Shown here: positions 8,308-17,109 of the stretch, one piece after another
How positions within the stretch are numbered: position 1 is the first letter of the stretch
How the letters are laid out: every line of letters begins with the position of its first letter
Assembly (NCBI GenBank): GCA_027063075.1
Contig: JAMOSM010000028.1
Coordinates: 1 to 17,109, forward strand
Reading direction: 5' to 3'
Source: Nautiliaceae bacterium
Lineage (GTDB): Bacteria; Campylobacterota; Campylobacteria; Campylobacterales; Nautiliaceae
DNA length: 17,109 nt
Made by a program: the position numbers and the translations under genes
The notes under the pieces: model-generated
The model's database searches: none
Seen by the model: only the letters and a program-made list of their open reading frames with translations
Told to the model about the DNA's origin: nothing

Positions 8308-9076
8308 AAGCCATATAACTCTTATCTTAGCCTTAGTTTCTATTTTATTAAGTATTTTTTTATTCAGAATATTTAATAAAATCCTTTTTTTATATGAAAA
8401 AAATATCGTAAATAATTACTCAATAGTAATAGTTTCAACTTCTAAAATTGAAAATCTAAACTATCCTGAAATTGAAAAAATAACTCCCATAGACATTAAA
8501 GACCAGATACAAAGACTGCAGCAAAAATATAAAAATATAGACTTTTCAAAAATAGACCTTCCCTATTTTTACAAACTTACATTAAAAAAACTCCCAAGCC
8601 CAAAAAAACTTGAAAAATTAAAAGAAAGACTAAAACAAAAAGCCTTTGTAAAAAGAATTTTAACCCATTCAAGTTCTCAAACAAAAATATACAACCTACT
8701 AATGCTTTTAAAAATACTTACAAAAATGTTTATGGTAATTGTAGGGGTGTTAGGATTTTTACTTATTGTAAAACAGCTTGAAGTATGGAAGCTTTCTCAC
8801 TCTGAGAGAATGTATATAATGGAACTTTTTGGGGCCCCTTTTTGGCTAAAAGGGGCGGCTTTGTTTAAAATAGCCATTTTAGACTCTCTAATAGCAATAA
8901 TCTTAACTGTAAGTTTTGTCTATTTTATAACAAATTCTTTTCTTTTTACAAAGATAATTTCGGATTTAAATATAATTTTACAGATTGATTATATAAAAGA
9001 GTTTCTATTGCTTTTAGTAATATCTTTTTCAATATCTTTAATTTCATCAATAATAGTGGTGGTGTCTAAGAAATGA
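8294..9076 (+). CDS. ftsX: Cell division protein FtsX
   Basis: FtsX is the inner-membrane partner of FtsE. Sequence similarity is weak, as usual for FtsX, but the layout is clear. There is a first membrane segment at about 8-26 and a periplasmic loop at about 30-140. Three further segments lie at about 143-163, 190-214 and 235-257. ERMYIMELFGAPFWLKG (171-187) matches the conserved cytoplasmic turn before the third segment. At 260 residues it is shorter than the E. coli protein and lacks its long N-terminal cytoplasmic tail. ATG 8294 has AAAGGA just upstream. It ends in an ATGA junction with the envC-like gene, which likely encodes the protein this loop contacts. Confidence 0.85.
   Translation: MNYLKSHITLILALVSILLSIFLFRIFNKILFLYEKNIVNNYSIVIVSTSKIENLNYPEIEKITPIDIKDQIQRLQQKYKNIDFSKIDLPYFYKLTLKKLPSPKKLEKLKERLKQKAFVKRILTHSSSQTKIYNLLMLLKILTKMFMVIVGVLGFLLIVKQLEVWKLSHSERMYIMELFGAPFWLKGAALFKIAILDSLIAIILTVSFVYFITNSFLFTKIISDLNIILQIDYIKEFLLLLVISFSISLISSIIVVVSKK
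8834..8856 (+). repeat. Strong stem-loop inside ftsX
   Basis: GCCCCTTTT (8834-8842), loop TGGCT, then AAAAGGGGC (8848-8856): a perfect 9-bp inverted repeat inside the coding sequence. GGGGCCCC is a self-complementary octamer at 8831-8838 and overlaps it. This is GC-rich for the window. It encodes residues of the conserved ELFGAPFWLKGAA turn, so it may be a by-product of that peptide. No U-run follows, so it is not a classical terminator. Confidence 0.6.
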
Positions 9077-10146
9077 AAAGAGCGATAATTTTTTTATTCA
9101 GCGTTTTTTTATTTGCAAACATTCATACAGAACTTAAAAACACAAAAACAATAATTTCAAAAATGAACACAAAACTTGATATCTTAGCAAAAGAAATTGC
9201 AAAAAAACAAAGAAACATAGATTTATTGAATAAAAAAATCTATCTTTTAAATAAAGAAATTCAAAAACTTCAAAACGAACTCAAAAATTCAAACAAAACA
9301 TTAGGAGAACTTATAGACTTGCAAAAAGGATACAGGTTAAAACTAAAAAAGATAAAAGATGAAATAGATAGTTTTTTATCTACTAACTATTATTTAAACT
9401 CTAAAGATGTTGATAACGTAAATGATTTAATCTATAACGAACTCTCAAAAAAAGCCCTTGATATCTATTCAGTAAAAATAGAAAAACTTGCAAAACAACA
9501 AGAAATTTTAAAAAAAGAGATAAAAAAAACGGCTGAAAGAATATTAGCCATTACTCAAAAACAAAATTTACTAAAAAAGAAAAAAAACAGACTTCTTTCT
9601 CTGCTTTATCAAAGAAAAAAAGAGGTAAAATCTTTAAAAAGAAAAAAAGAAGAGTATAAACAAAAACTTTTAAGTATGATACAAAAAGAAAAAAACCTTC
9701 AAAACAAATTAAAACAACTCTTGATTATTAAAGAACAAAAATACAAACCTGTTTATTATACCTACAGAGGAATGAAAACAATAGCCCCTATAAGAGGAAA
9801 AGTAATAAAAAAATTTGGAAGTTATATAGACCCGGTTTATAAAATAAGAATTTACAATGATTCAATTACAATAAAACCATTTAGACAAAATGAAGTTGTA
9901 AGGGCTATAATGCCGGGAAAAGTAGTTTATATAGGAGAGGCAAACAATAAAAAAATAATAGTTTTAAAACACAAAAACAATGTTTTTAGCATTTATGCAA
10001 ACCTTTCAAAAGTATCCCCTATTTTAAAAAAGGGGTTTTATGTAAAAAGAGGACAGATTATTGCAAGGGTAAAAGATACACTTGAATTTGAAATTACCTA
10101 TAAAGACAAGCCTATAAACCCTTTAAAAGTAATAAAGCTTAAATAA
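9073..10146 (+). CDS. EnvC-like coiled-coil LytM (M23) protein, probable amidase activator
   Basis: Predicted periplasmic partner of FtsEX. A signal peptide (1-15, ending LFLFA) is followed by a long Lys/Glu-rich coiled coil (about 20-222) and a LytM/M23 fold (about 237-352, starting APIRGKVIKKFG). The zinc-ligand positions of active M23 peptidases are not kept. The first His-x3-Asp region reads IRIYNDSI; the usual YaHLs is YANLSKV (308-314); and the usual LHFEI is LEFEI (337-341). This pattern of a non-catalytic LytM domain is that of EnvC, which activates Amidase_3 enzymes rather than cutting peptidoglycan. Such an amidase lies downstream at 15539. The start forms an ATGA overlap with ftsX and has only a weak ribosome binding site, suggesting coupled translation. 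The 357-residue length is close to EnvC (about 420). Confidence 0.85.
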   Translation: MKRAIIFLFSVFLFANIHTELKNTKTIISKMNTKLDILAKEIAKKQRNIDLLNKKIYLLNKEIQKLQNELKNSNKTLGELIDLQKGYRLKLKKIKDEIDSFLSTNYYLNSKDVDNVNDLIYNELSKKALDIYSVKIEKLAKQQEILKKEIKKTAERILAITQKQNLLKKKKNRLLSLLYQRKKEVKSLKRKKEEYKQKLLSMIQKEKNLQNKLKQLLIIKEQKYKPVYYTYRGMKTIAPIRGKVIKKFGSYIDPVYKIRIYNDSITIKPFRQNEVVRAIMPGKVVYIGEANNKKIIVLKHKNNVFSIYANLSKVSPILKKGFYVKRGQIIARVKDTLEFEITYKDKPINPLKVIKLK

Positions 10147-10148
10147 TT

Positions 10149-10157
10149 TGGTAAAAT
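10149..10157 (+). promoter_or_regulatory. Extended -10 promoter for the pyrH operon
   Basis: TGGTAAAAT combines an upstream TG with the -10 hexamer TAAAAT, in the 33-nt gap between envC and pyrH. Transcription would start near 10164, leaving a leader of about 16 nt. No -35 match is seen 17 bp upstream, as is common in Campylobacterota. A small GGTA-AAA-TACC repeat overlaps it. No terminator precedes it, so upstream transcripts may read through. Confidence 0.5.
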
Positions 10158-10167
10158 ACCATTTTAA

Positions 10168-10904
<737 letters not shown>

Positions 10905-10905
<1 letters not shown>

Positions 10906-11108
10906 TGAGAATAGAACAAATTAACGCAAAAGCCCTTGAGAGAGTAAATTATGACAGATATCTTCTATCTCAAGCAGTGGCAAAAAGAGTAAATGAACTT
11001 TTAAACGGAGCAAAACCTTTAATTGATTTACCTAAAAAAAATATGCAACTTACTGAAATAGCAATTATGGAAATTGCTGAAGGTCTTATTAAGGTAAAAG
11101 AGATTTGA
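10905..11108 (+). CDS. rpoZ: RNA polymerase omega subunit
   Basis: A 67-residue protein, the small subunit that helps beta-prime fold and assemble into RNA polymerase. RIEQINAKALERVNYDRYLL (2-21) and the following AVAKRVNELLNGAK match the omega core, in which the VaKRa-like segment and the downstream helix LTEIAIMEIAEGLI (49-62) contact beta-prime. It starts with a good AAGGAG site inside the end of pyrH and ends TTGA into spoT. Omega next to spoT is a widely conserved pairing and fits the role of omega in ppGpp binding in E. coli. Confidence 0.93.
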
Positions 11109-13231
11109 AAACAGATTTTTTAGAACTGCTTGAAAAAATAAAAAAGGTTAATACAACTGATAAAGCCTCATCTTTGTTGTTATCAAGGGTAAATACTCCA
11201 AAAATAAAAAAAGCCCTTGATTTTGCCATAAAAGCTCACGAAGGGCAAAAAAGAAAAAGCGGTGAAGATTATGTAATACATCCTATTTTAGTGGCTACAA
11301 TAACAAGCTATTTTAACGACAGTGAAGATGTAATTATTGCAGCACTTTTACACGACGTTGTAGAAGACACCTCATATACAATCTACTATATAAAAGATGA
11401 ATTTGGTCAAAACGTGGCAAATTTAGTAGAAGGACTTACAAAAATTGTAGAAATAAGAGATAACTCTTTAATTCCTTCAACTTCAAATGAAAAGCTTGCA
11501 AAAAGTGCATTAACATTTAGAAAAATGTTAATAAGCTCAATAAAAGACATAAGAGTATTATTAATAAAACTTTGTGATAGACTCCACAATATGCTAACAC
11601 TAGATGCCCTGCCTCCTCACAAACAAAAAAGAATAGCAGAAGAGACGCTTGTAGTTTATACACCTATTGCCCACCGTCTTGGAATTGCAACTTTAAAAAA
11701 CATACTTGAGGATTTAGCTTTTAAATACCTTTTACCTCGGGAGTACAAAAAAATAGACACTTATATAAAAGAAAACAGAGAACACTTACAGCTTAAATTA
11801 AACTCTTTTATTCAAAAAATAGAAAAACTTATGCTTGAAAATGGTTTTAAAGAAAATGAGTTTGAGATAAAAAGCAGAATAAAACACTATTACTCAATTT
11901 TTCTTAAAATGCAAAAAAAAGGCATATCTATTGAAGAGGTTTTAGATTTATTAGCTGTAAGAATTATTGTTAAAAAACCACTTGAATGCTATAAAACATT
12001 AGGGATTGTACATTTAAACTTCAGACCTCTTATATCAAGGTTTAAAGATTACATAGCTATACCAAAAGAAAACGGATATCAGACAATCCATACAACAGTT
12101 TATAATAAAAACTCTATTATAGAAGTACAGATAAGAACTTTTGATATGGACAAAAACGCCGAATTTGGAATAGCAGCTCACTGGAAATATAAACTAAACA
12201 CAGCTATGCCTAACACAAAATGGATTGAAGATATGAAATTTGATGAAAATATTGAAGATTTTTATGAACTTGCAAAAAACGACCTTTATAGCGACGATAT
12301 CGTAGTATATTCGCCTAAATTTGACACATTTACTCTTCCTCTTAACGCAACGGCACTTGATTTTGCATATGCAATTCACACTGATATAGGCAACAAAGCC
12401 ATAAAAGCCTTTGTAAATAAAGAAGAAGTCTCTTTACTTCATCCGCTAAAAACAGGAGATATAGTAAGAATTGAAACAGGCGACGAAATAATCCCAAGAT
12501 GCAGCTGGATAAATGCACTAAAAACAAGTAAGGCAAAATACGAGCAAAAAAAACTCTGCCGTCAAAAAGAAAAAGAGATAAACAGAAAACTTGCAATTGC
12601 AATCTTAAAAGGTATTTTCGATTTAGATTCTTATAAAATAAGAGCTTTAATAAAAGCCAACCATCTATGTGAAAATATTCCGAAAATAGTTGATGATAAA
12701 AATTTCTTAAAAGAAGCAGTTAAAAAACTTTATCAAACAATTAAAAAAAGAAATCTTCTTTATTTTAAAAACATAAAACTAAAAGAGTATGAATTTGGAA
12801 ATATCAGGGTAATTAGCAACAAACCTATTTCAGAAATAGTTTTTAACCACTGCTGCCATCCAAAAACAGAGGATAAAATACTTGGGCTTTTAAACAAAAA
12901 AGAAGTTGAAATTCACCATAGATTTTGTAATAATGCCGAAAAAAAATTGACAAAAGCTGTAGCTGTATATGTAGAGTGGATTCAAGATTCTCAAAACAGA
13001 TTTTTCTTATCAGTAAGACTCCCTAATAAAAAAGGAGAGCTTAGTAAATTTATAAACTTTTTAACAAAATTTAATATTTTTATTCATTCAATTTCTCTTG
13101 GAAAAGACTCAAACAACTGCCAACTTGAAATTGAATTTGATAGTAAAAATTATGACAAAATAAAAGAAAAAATAAAAAAAGAATACACCTTAATAGAATT
13201 TGTACCAATAAAGGATGCATACAATGGATAA
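11105..13231 (+). CDS. spoT: Bifunctional (p)ppGpp synthetase/hydrolase (Rel/SpoT homologue)
   Basis: It makes and degrades the stringent-response alarmone (p)ppGpp; Campylobacter and Helicobacter carry a single such long enzyme. The HD hydrolase domain (about 35-190) keeps His59, His83-Asp84 in HDVVEDT, and Asp158 in CDRLHN, so hydrolysis should be active. The synthetase domain (about 240-365) keeps [41 protein letters not shown] (312-330) and EVQIRT. A TGS domain (about 398-458), a Cys/His region with NHCCHP (581-586), and a C-terminal ACT domain (about 632-705) follow. The start is TTG at 11105, joined to the rpoZ stop as TTGA with AAGG ten bases upstream. No better ATG exists before the first conserved residues. 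At 708 residues it has normal length. Confidence 0.95.
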   Translation: MKTDFLELLEKIKKVNTTDKASSLLLSRVNTPKIKKALDFAIKAHEGQKRKSGEDYVIHPILVATITSYFNDSEDVIIAALLHDVVEDTSYTIYYIKDEFGQNVANLVEGLTKIVEIRDNSLIPSTSNEKLAKSALTFRKMLISSIKDIRVLLIKLCDRLHNMLTLDALPPHKQKRIAEETLVVYTPIAHRLGIATLKNILEDLAFKYLLPREYKKIDTYIKENREHLQLKLNSFIQKIEKLMLENGFKENEFEIKSRIKHYYSIFLKMQKKGISIEEVLDLLAVRIIVKKPLECYKTLGIVHLNFRPLISRFKDYIAIPKENGYQTIHTTVYNKNSIIEVQIRTFDMDKNAEFGIAAHWKYKLNTAMPNTKWIEDMKFDENIEDFYELAKNDLYSDDIVVYSPKFDTFTLPLNATALDFAYAIHTDIGNKAIKAFVNKEEVSLLHPLKTGDIVRIETGDEIIPRCSWINALKTSKAKYEQKKLCRQKEKEINRKLAIAILKGIFDLDSYKIRALIKANHLCENIPKIVDDKNFLKEAVKKLYQTIKKRNLLYFKNIKLKEYEFGNIRVISNKPISEIVFNHCCHPKTEDKILGLLNKKEVEIHHRFCNNAEKKLTKAVAVYVEWIQDSQNRFFLSVRLPNKKGELSKFINFLTKFNIFIHSISLGKDSNNCQLEIEFDSKNYDKIKEKIKKEYTLIEFVPIKDAYNG
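13210..13215 (+). promoter_or_regulatory. Ribosome binding site that sets the tyrS start
   Basis: AAAGGA lies 8 nt upstream of the ATG at 13224. The in-frame ATG at 13215 begins on the last base of this site and so cannot use it. The start at 13224 is therefore preferred. Confidence 0.75.
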
Positions 13232-14444
13232 ACTAAAAAAACACCCAGACCTTAAAAAAGCAATGGCTGAAATTAAAAGGGGAAGCAGCGAAATAATCGG
13301 AATTGAAGATATAGAAAAATTAGTAAATAGATTCTTACATACAGGTGAAAGATTTACCATAAAAGCAGGTTTTGACCCAACAGCACCAGATTTACACTTA
13401 GGTCATACAGTTTTACTCCAAAAACTCAAAACATTTCAAAAATATGGAGCAAAGGTTCAGTTTTTAATTGGAGACTTTACAGCTCAAATCGGTGACCCTA
13501 CAGGCAAAAGTAAAACAAGAAAAATGCTAACTCCTGAAGAAGTTAAAAAAAATGCACAAACTTATAAAGACCAGGTCTTTAAAATACTTGATAAAGACTT
13601 AACAGATGTAGTATTTAACTCTGAATGGCTAAACGCCCTTGGAGCTGCCGGAATTGTGGAACTTACCACAACTTACACCGTTGCAAGAATGCTAGAAAGA
13701 GACGATTTTGAAAAAAGATACAAATCAAACACTCCAATCGCCATAAGTGAATTTATTTACCCTCTTTTGCAGGGATATGATAGTGTTGCACTAAAAAGTG
13801 ATATAGAAATTGGAGGGACTGACCAGAAATTTAATCTTCTTATGGGAAGACACCTTCAAAACGTATATAATGTAGGAAAACAGCAAGCAGTTATTATGAT
13901 GCCTTTATTAGTTGGACTAGATGGCATAAATAAAATGAGTAAATCACTTGGAAATTATGTAGCAATTACAGAAGACCCAAATACTATGTATGCAAAAATA
14001 TTATCAATCTCAGATGAATTGATGTGGGATTGGTATGAGCTTTTAAGTGACAAATCTATTGAAGAGATAAATGAATTAAAAGAAAAAGTAAAAAACGGAA
14101 TGAATCCAAAAGTTGCAAAAGAAGCCTTAGCAATTGAAATTGTAGATAGATTTCACGGAAAAGGTGCAGGAATCAAGGCAAAAGAACATTTTGACAAAGT
14201 TCATAAAATGGGAGCTATTCCTGATGATATTAAAACGTTTGAAATCAGCCCCATGAATATAGTAGATGCACTTGTAACTACAAAACTTGCTTCAAGCAAA
14301 TCAGAAGCAAGGCGCCACATAAAAGGCGGAGCTGTAAAAGTAAATCAGGAAAAAATAGACGACCAAAACTTAATGCTTGAAGCTAACAAAGAGTATATTC
14401 TTCAAATTGGAAAAAGAAAATTTGCAAAAGCAAAAATAGTATAA
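13224..14444 (+). CDS. tyrS: Tyrosyl-tRNA synthetase
   Basis: A class I aminoacyl-tRNA synthetase that charges tRNA-Tyr. Counting from the chosen start (406 residues), the signature HLGH is at 58-61 within [13 protein letters not shown], and KMSKS is at 237-241. GGTDQKFN and the Tyr-binding pocket context lie between them. A C-terminal S4 RNA-binding domain (about 340-400, [21 protein letters not shown]) is present. A start nine bases earlier (13215) would give a MHT prefix, but the ribosome binding site overlaps it. The gene overlaps the end of spoT by 8 nt and is followed by the nitronate monooxygenase gene after a 9-nt gap. It belongs to the [12 protein letters not shown] type of bacterial TyrRS. 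Confidence 0.95.
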   Translation: MDKLKKHPDLKKAMAEIKRGSSEIIGIEDIEKLVNRFLHTGERFTIKAGFDPTAPDLHLGHTVLLQKLKTFQKYGAKVQFLIGDFTAQIGDPTGKSKTRKMLTPEEVKKNAQTYKDQVFKILDKDLTDVVFNSEWLNALGAAGIVELTTTYTVARMLERDDFEKRYKSNTPIAISEFIYPLLQGYDSVALKSDIEIGGTDQKFNLLMGRHLQNVYNVGKQQAVIMMPLLVGLDGINKMSKSLGNYVAITEDPNTMYAKILSISDELMWDWYELLSDKSIEEINELKEKVKNGMNPKVAKEALAIEIVDRFHGKGAGIKAKEHFDKVHKMGAIPDDIKTFEISPMNIVDALVTTKLASSKSEARRHIKGGAVKVNQEKIDDQNLMLEANKEYILQIGKRKFAKAKIV

Positions 14445-14453
14445 AGGAAAAGG

Positions 14454-15539
14454 ATGAATCCTCTAAAAATCGGAAAACACACTATAAAATATCCTATAAT
14501 ACAGGGAGGTATGGGGCTTGGTATAAGCTGGGACAAATTAGCCGGAAATGTAAGCCTTGAAGGCGGGCTTGGAGTTATAAGCGCAGTTGGTACAGGATAT
14601 TATGAAAATAAAAAATATGCAAAAAAACTTGTAGAAGGAAGACCTCTTTTAGAAAAAGAATTTTATAACCGCGACGCTCTTTTTAAAATTTTTGAAAATG
14701 CAAGAAAAATCTGTGGGGATGCACCTCTTGGATGTAATATCCTTTATGCCATAAACGATTACGGAAGAGTTGTAAGAGATGCGTGTGAAGCCGGAGCTGA
14801 TATAATAATAACAGGAGCTGGACTTCCAACTGATATGCCAGAATATACAAAAGATTTTCCGGATGTTGCGTTAGTTCCTATTGTATCAACAAACAGAGCT
14901 TTTAAGGTAATTGCAAAAAGATGGGAAAAAAGATACAAAAGACTGCCTGATGCAGTAATTGTAGAAGGTCCTCTTAGCGGCGGTCATCAGGGATTTAAAT
15001 ATGAAGAGTGCTTTAAAGAGGAAAATCAGCTTGAAAATTTAATTCCAAAAGTAAGAGAGGAAGTCGATAAATGGGACAAAAACATTCCTGTAATTGCAGC
15101 AGGAGGAATTTGGTCTCATGAAGATATTATCAAGTTTTTAAATCTCGGAGCTCAGGGAGTTCAGATAGGAACACGTTTTGCATTAACCTATGAGTGTGAC
15201 GCAAGCGATGAATTTAAAGAGACTCTCTTAAACGCAAAAAAAGAAGATATTATTTTAATGAAATCACCGGTAGGATATCCCGCACGTGGAATTAGAACAA
15301 AACTTATAGAAAAAGTTGAAAAAAGGGAAGGTCCAAAAATTAAGTGTATTTCAAACTGCGTATTTCCTTGCAACAGGGGGGAAGAAGCTAAAAAAGTTGG
15401 ATACTGCATTGCCGACAGACTTGCAGACGCTTATGAAGGCGACCTTGAAAACGGACTTTATTTTAGCGGGGCTTATGCATATAAGGCAGATAAACTTATG
15501 CACGTTAAAGAGCTTATAAGAGAATTAGTTGGAGAATAA
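14454..15539 (+). CDS. Nitronate monooxygenase / 2-nitropropane dioxygenase-like FMN enzyme
   Basis: A 361-residue FMN-dependent TIM-barrel protein of the NMO/FabK superfamily. It may oxidise alkyl nitronates, or act as an enoyl reductase relative. Visible motifs are YPIIQGGMGLGIS (13-25), the barrel strand IITGAGLP (118-125), GGHQG (176-180) with His178 at the position of the catalytic base, IAAGGIW (214-220) and GVQIGTRF (235-242) for phosphate binding. Near the C-terminus four cysteines (298, 302, 306, 318) sit in a spaced cluster. ATG 14454 has AAAGGA at 14443-14448. The stop shares a base with the amidase start. The same gene sits next to tyrS in Helicobacter and Campylobacter, from memory; its true substrate is not shown by the sequence. 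Confidence 0.85.
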   Translation: MNPLKIGKHTIKYPIIQGGMGLGISWDKLAGNVSLEGGLGVISAVGTGYYENKKYAKKLVEGRPLLEKEFYNRDALFKIFENARKICGDAPLGCNILYAINDYGRVVRDACEAGADIIITGAGLPTDMPEYTKDFPDVALVPIVSTNRAFKVIAKRWEKRYKRLPDAVIVEGPLSGGHQGFKYEECFKEENQLENLIPKVREEVDKWDKNIPVIAAGGIWSHEDIIKFLNLGAQGVQIGTRFALTYECDASDEFKETLLNAKKEDIILMKSPVGYPARGIRTKLIEKVEKREGPKIKCISNCVFPCNRGEEAKKVGYCIADRLADAYEGDLENGLYFSGAYAYKADKLMHVKELIRELVGE

Positions 15540-16798
15540 TGAAGAAAATAATTTTTTTATTTCTTTTTTCTTTTTTGCTTGCGTGTAATACCACTTCGAA
15601 AAACAACGCTTATCACGACTATTACAAATATCAGCAGATGTATATTGAAAGTCTTTTAGACAATGACAAAAATAATCAGATAAAAGCCTTAAAAGAGCTT
15701 ATAGAGTGCGGGAAATATTTAGATTTTAACATAAAAGCCTATAAAAACAGGCTAAAAGAGCTAACCCAGATAAAAAAACAATCCGATTTTTCAAGATATA
15801 TAAAAATACACTCCACAAACCCTTTAAGAATAACAATTCCAAAAACAAAAGTAAAACATTTTACAATAAAAAACAGAAACTCCTATAAAGAAGTAATTGA
15901 TATCAAAAACGCCATTACCCCTAAATTTATAAAAAGAAAATTTGGAAAAATAACTTTAAGAATAGCACAGTTTGATAAAAACACTGTAAGAATAGTTTAT
16001 AGTTCATCAAAACCATTTTATTTTAAATATAAAATATTAAAAAATAAACTTTATGTAGAATTAAATCCTAAAAAAACAACTCCTCCCATAAAAAAAGCAA
16101 ATATTAAAAAAACGGCTTTTAAAAATAAAAAAATAATTGTAATAGACCCGGGACACGGAGGAAAAGACAGCGGAGGAATCGGAATTGGAAAAAGATACGA
16201 AAAATATGCCGTCTTAGCTATTGCAAAAAAGCTAAAAAAATATCTCTCTCAAAAAGGATATATTGTTTATCTAACAAGAGAAAAAGATATTTTCATTCCG
16301 CTTAAAAAAAGAACACATTTTGCAAATTTAAAAAAAGCCGACCTTTTTATTTCACTGCACTGCAATATTGCCCCAAAACATTTAAAATCTCCACACGGAA
16401 TTGAAACATATTATCTCTCTCCTACAAAAAACGAAAGGGCAATTGAGGTTGCAAGACTTGAAAATAAAGAGATAAAAGGACTAAATTACCTTGACCAGAG
16501 GGTGATTTTGAATTTTTTAAATAAAGACAGAATGATTGATTCACAAAAACTTGCAATTGATATTCAAAACAATATGCTAAAAAATCTAAGAAAAAAATAC
16601 TTTAACGTAAGAGACGGTGGTGTTAGACCTGCTCCTTTTTGGGTGCTTGTCGGAACTCAAATGCCCTCAATTTTAATAGAAATGGGATATCTGACAAACC
16701 CCGTAGAAGCAAAAAGACTTTTTAATAAAAAATATCAAAACGAACTTGCAAAAGGAATTGCAAAAGGGGTTGAAGAATATTTCAAAAAAAACCCTTAA
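15539..16798 (+). CDS. amiC: N-acetylmuramoyl-L-alanine amidase (Amidase_3), predicted lipoprotein
   Basis: It cleaves the amide bond between MurNAc and L-Ala, splitting septal peptidoglycan in the periplasm. The N-terminus KKIIFLFLFSFLLAC is a lipoprotein signal with Cys16 as lipidation site and Asn17 after it (outer-membrane type by the E. coli rule). Residues 20-80 are helical and 88-176 form an AMIN-like beta domain. The Amidase_3 domain spans 198-416, with zinc ligands His206 (DPGHGG), Glu221 and His274 (SLHCN), and catalytic Glu381 (IEMGYLTN). A long insert around 305-350 matches the auto-inhibitory helix that EnvC-type activators displace. ATG 15539 has GGAG just upstream and overlaps the previous stop. 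It is the last gene of the run; an EnvC-like activator is encoded upstream. Confidence 0.93.
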   Translation: MKKIIFLFLFSFLLACNTTSKNNAYHDYYKYQQMYIESLLDNDKNNQIKALKELIECGKYLDFNIKAYKNRLKELTQIKKQSDFSRYIKIHSTNPLRITIPKTKVKHFTIKNRNSYKEVIDIKNAITPKFIKRKFGKITLRIAQFDKNTVRIVYSSSKPFYFKYKILKNKLYVELNPKKTTPPIKKANIKKTAFKNKKIIVIDPGHGGKDSGGIGIGKRYEKYAVLAIAKKLKKYLSQKGYIVYLTREKDIFIPLKKRTHFANLKKADLFISLHCNIAPKHLKSPHGIETYYLSPTKNERAIEVARLENKEIKGLNYLDQRVILNFLNKDRMIDSQKLAIDIQNNMLKNLRKKYFNVRDGGVRPAPFWVLVGTQMPSILIEMGYLTNPVEAKRLFNKKYQNELAKGIAKGVEEYFKKNP

Positions 16799-17109
16799 TT
16801 GATTAACTCAAATTCTTTTGTTTCAAAATTATAATTATAAACTTTTGCATTTTCTATAACATAATACCATCCAATAAGCTTTAATTTTCCACTCTCTACT
16901 CTCTCTTTTACAAAAGGATATGTCATTAAATTATCAAGCTGTTTTATGACATTGAGCTGTTCTATTTCCCATTCCCTGAGTTTAGGGTCTTGTATGCTTT
17001 CTACGGTTTTTTTTACATCGTCAATAATTTCAAGCCATTTTTTTACATTAGGAAGCGCTTCAAGTTTTTCAGGCGGATAAAAAAGTGCTTTCAATCCCCC
17101 GCAGTTACT
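16795..17109 (-). CDS. Beta-carbonic anhydrase, C-terminal part (runs off the right edge)
   Basis: It interconverts CO2 and bicarbonate, relevant to carbon fixation or pH control. The window holds 104 codons. The most upstream residues read SNCGGLKALFYPPE, which matches the H-x2-C-G-G zinc-ligand segment of beta-class enzymes; the His ligand lies just outside. Further downstream are LNVIKQLDNLMTYPFVKE and KLKLIGWYYVIENAKVYNY, typical of the C-terminal helices and strand. The reading frame is open to the edge, so the TTG at 17094 is an internal Leu codon, not the start. The TAA stop at 16797-16795 overlaps the amiC stop (TTAA), with the genes convergent. Confidence 0.88.
   Translation of the reverse strand, partial: SNCGGLKALFYPPEKLEALPNVKKWLEIIDDVKKTVESIQDPKLREWEIEQLNVIKQLDNLMTYPFVKERVESGKLKLIGWYYVIENAKVYNYNFETKEFELIN

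Noticed and set aside
10016..10043. CCCCT...AGGGG inverted repeat followed by TTTTAT near the end of envC, resembling a terminator
   Set aside because: The stem is only 5 bp before an A-A mismatch, the rest is A/T palindrome, the T-run is 4 nt, and it lies inside coding sequence about 105 nt before the stop.
9073..10146. Calling the M23-family protein an active peptidoglycan endopeptidase
   Set aside because: The His residues of the zinc site are replaced (YANLS, LEFEI), so activator function is more likely.
13215..13223. tyrS starting at the upstream ATG (13215)
   Set aside because: The AAAGGA ribosome binding site overlaps that codon; the next ATG has the correct 8-nt spacing.
15316..15519. 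Plus-strand 67-codon frame inside the nitronate monooxygenase gene
   Set aside because: It is a shifted reading of a conserved protein region with no own ribosome binding site.
17092..17094. TTG as the true start of the minus-strand gene at the right edge
   Set aside because: The frame stays open to the window edge and the upstream codons read SNCGG, a beta-carbonic anhydrase zinc-ligand segment, so the gene continues outside.

Overview
The window is strongly A+T-rich and almost fully coding. It looks like the chromosome of a Campylobacterota (Epsilonproteobacteria) member. The basis is gene order: the run rluD - fn3 lipoprotein - trmB - ftsE - ftsX - M23/EnvC - pyrH - rpoZ - spoT - tyrS - nitronate monooxygenase - amidase matches, from memory, the single block Cj1280c-Cj1269c of Campylobacter jejuni. 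It also matches two blocks in Helicobacter pylori (about HP0745-0750 and HP0772-0777). The protein style, extreme codon bias and the neighbouring beta-carbonic anhydrase suggest a free-living chemolithoautotroph of the Nautiliales type (Caminibacter, Nautilia or Lebetimonas). The genus is inference.

Layout. At the left edge, on the minus strand, is the 5' end of rho (1-137). A 172-bp divergent promoter region separates it from a 1401-residue secreted protein (310-4515). That protein has an N-terminal beta-helix with tandem repeats of about 47 residues and a C-terminal half resembling MshQ-type pilus-associated proteins. It overlaps rluD by 38 nt. Next come an FlpA-like fibronectin-type-III lipoprotein, trmB, ftsE, ftsX and an envC-like LytM protein, all overlapping or abutting. 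A short gap at 10147-10179 carries an extended -10 promoter. The second run, pyrH-rpoZ-spoT-tyrS-NMO-amiC, is equally compact and ends at 16798. The last gene, on the minus strand (16795-17109), is the C-terminal part of a beta-carbonic anhydrase; it converges on amiC with a 4-nt overlap.

How the genes work together. FtsE/FtsX, the catalytically degenerate LytM protein and the AmiC-type amidase form a plausible septal peptidoglycan-splitting module: ABC transporter, then periplasmic activator, then amidase. RluD, TrmB, RpoZ, SpoT, TyrS and PyrH supply translation, transcription, (p)ppGpp and nucleotide functions. Two cell-surface proteins, the giant beta-helix protein and the FlpA-like lipoprotein, lie at the head of the same run.

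No tRNA, rRNA, CRISPR array, insertion sequence or strong intrinsic terminator was seen. I did not find a clear-cut new system. The most interesting items are the giant surface protein heading a housekeeping operon, the conserved FlpA binding-site-like motif in a probably non-host organism, the TrmB motif substitution, and the lipoprotein amidase beside a degenerate LytM activator.
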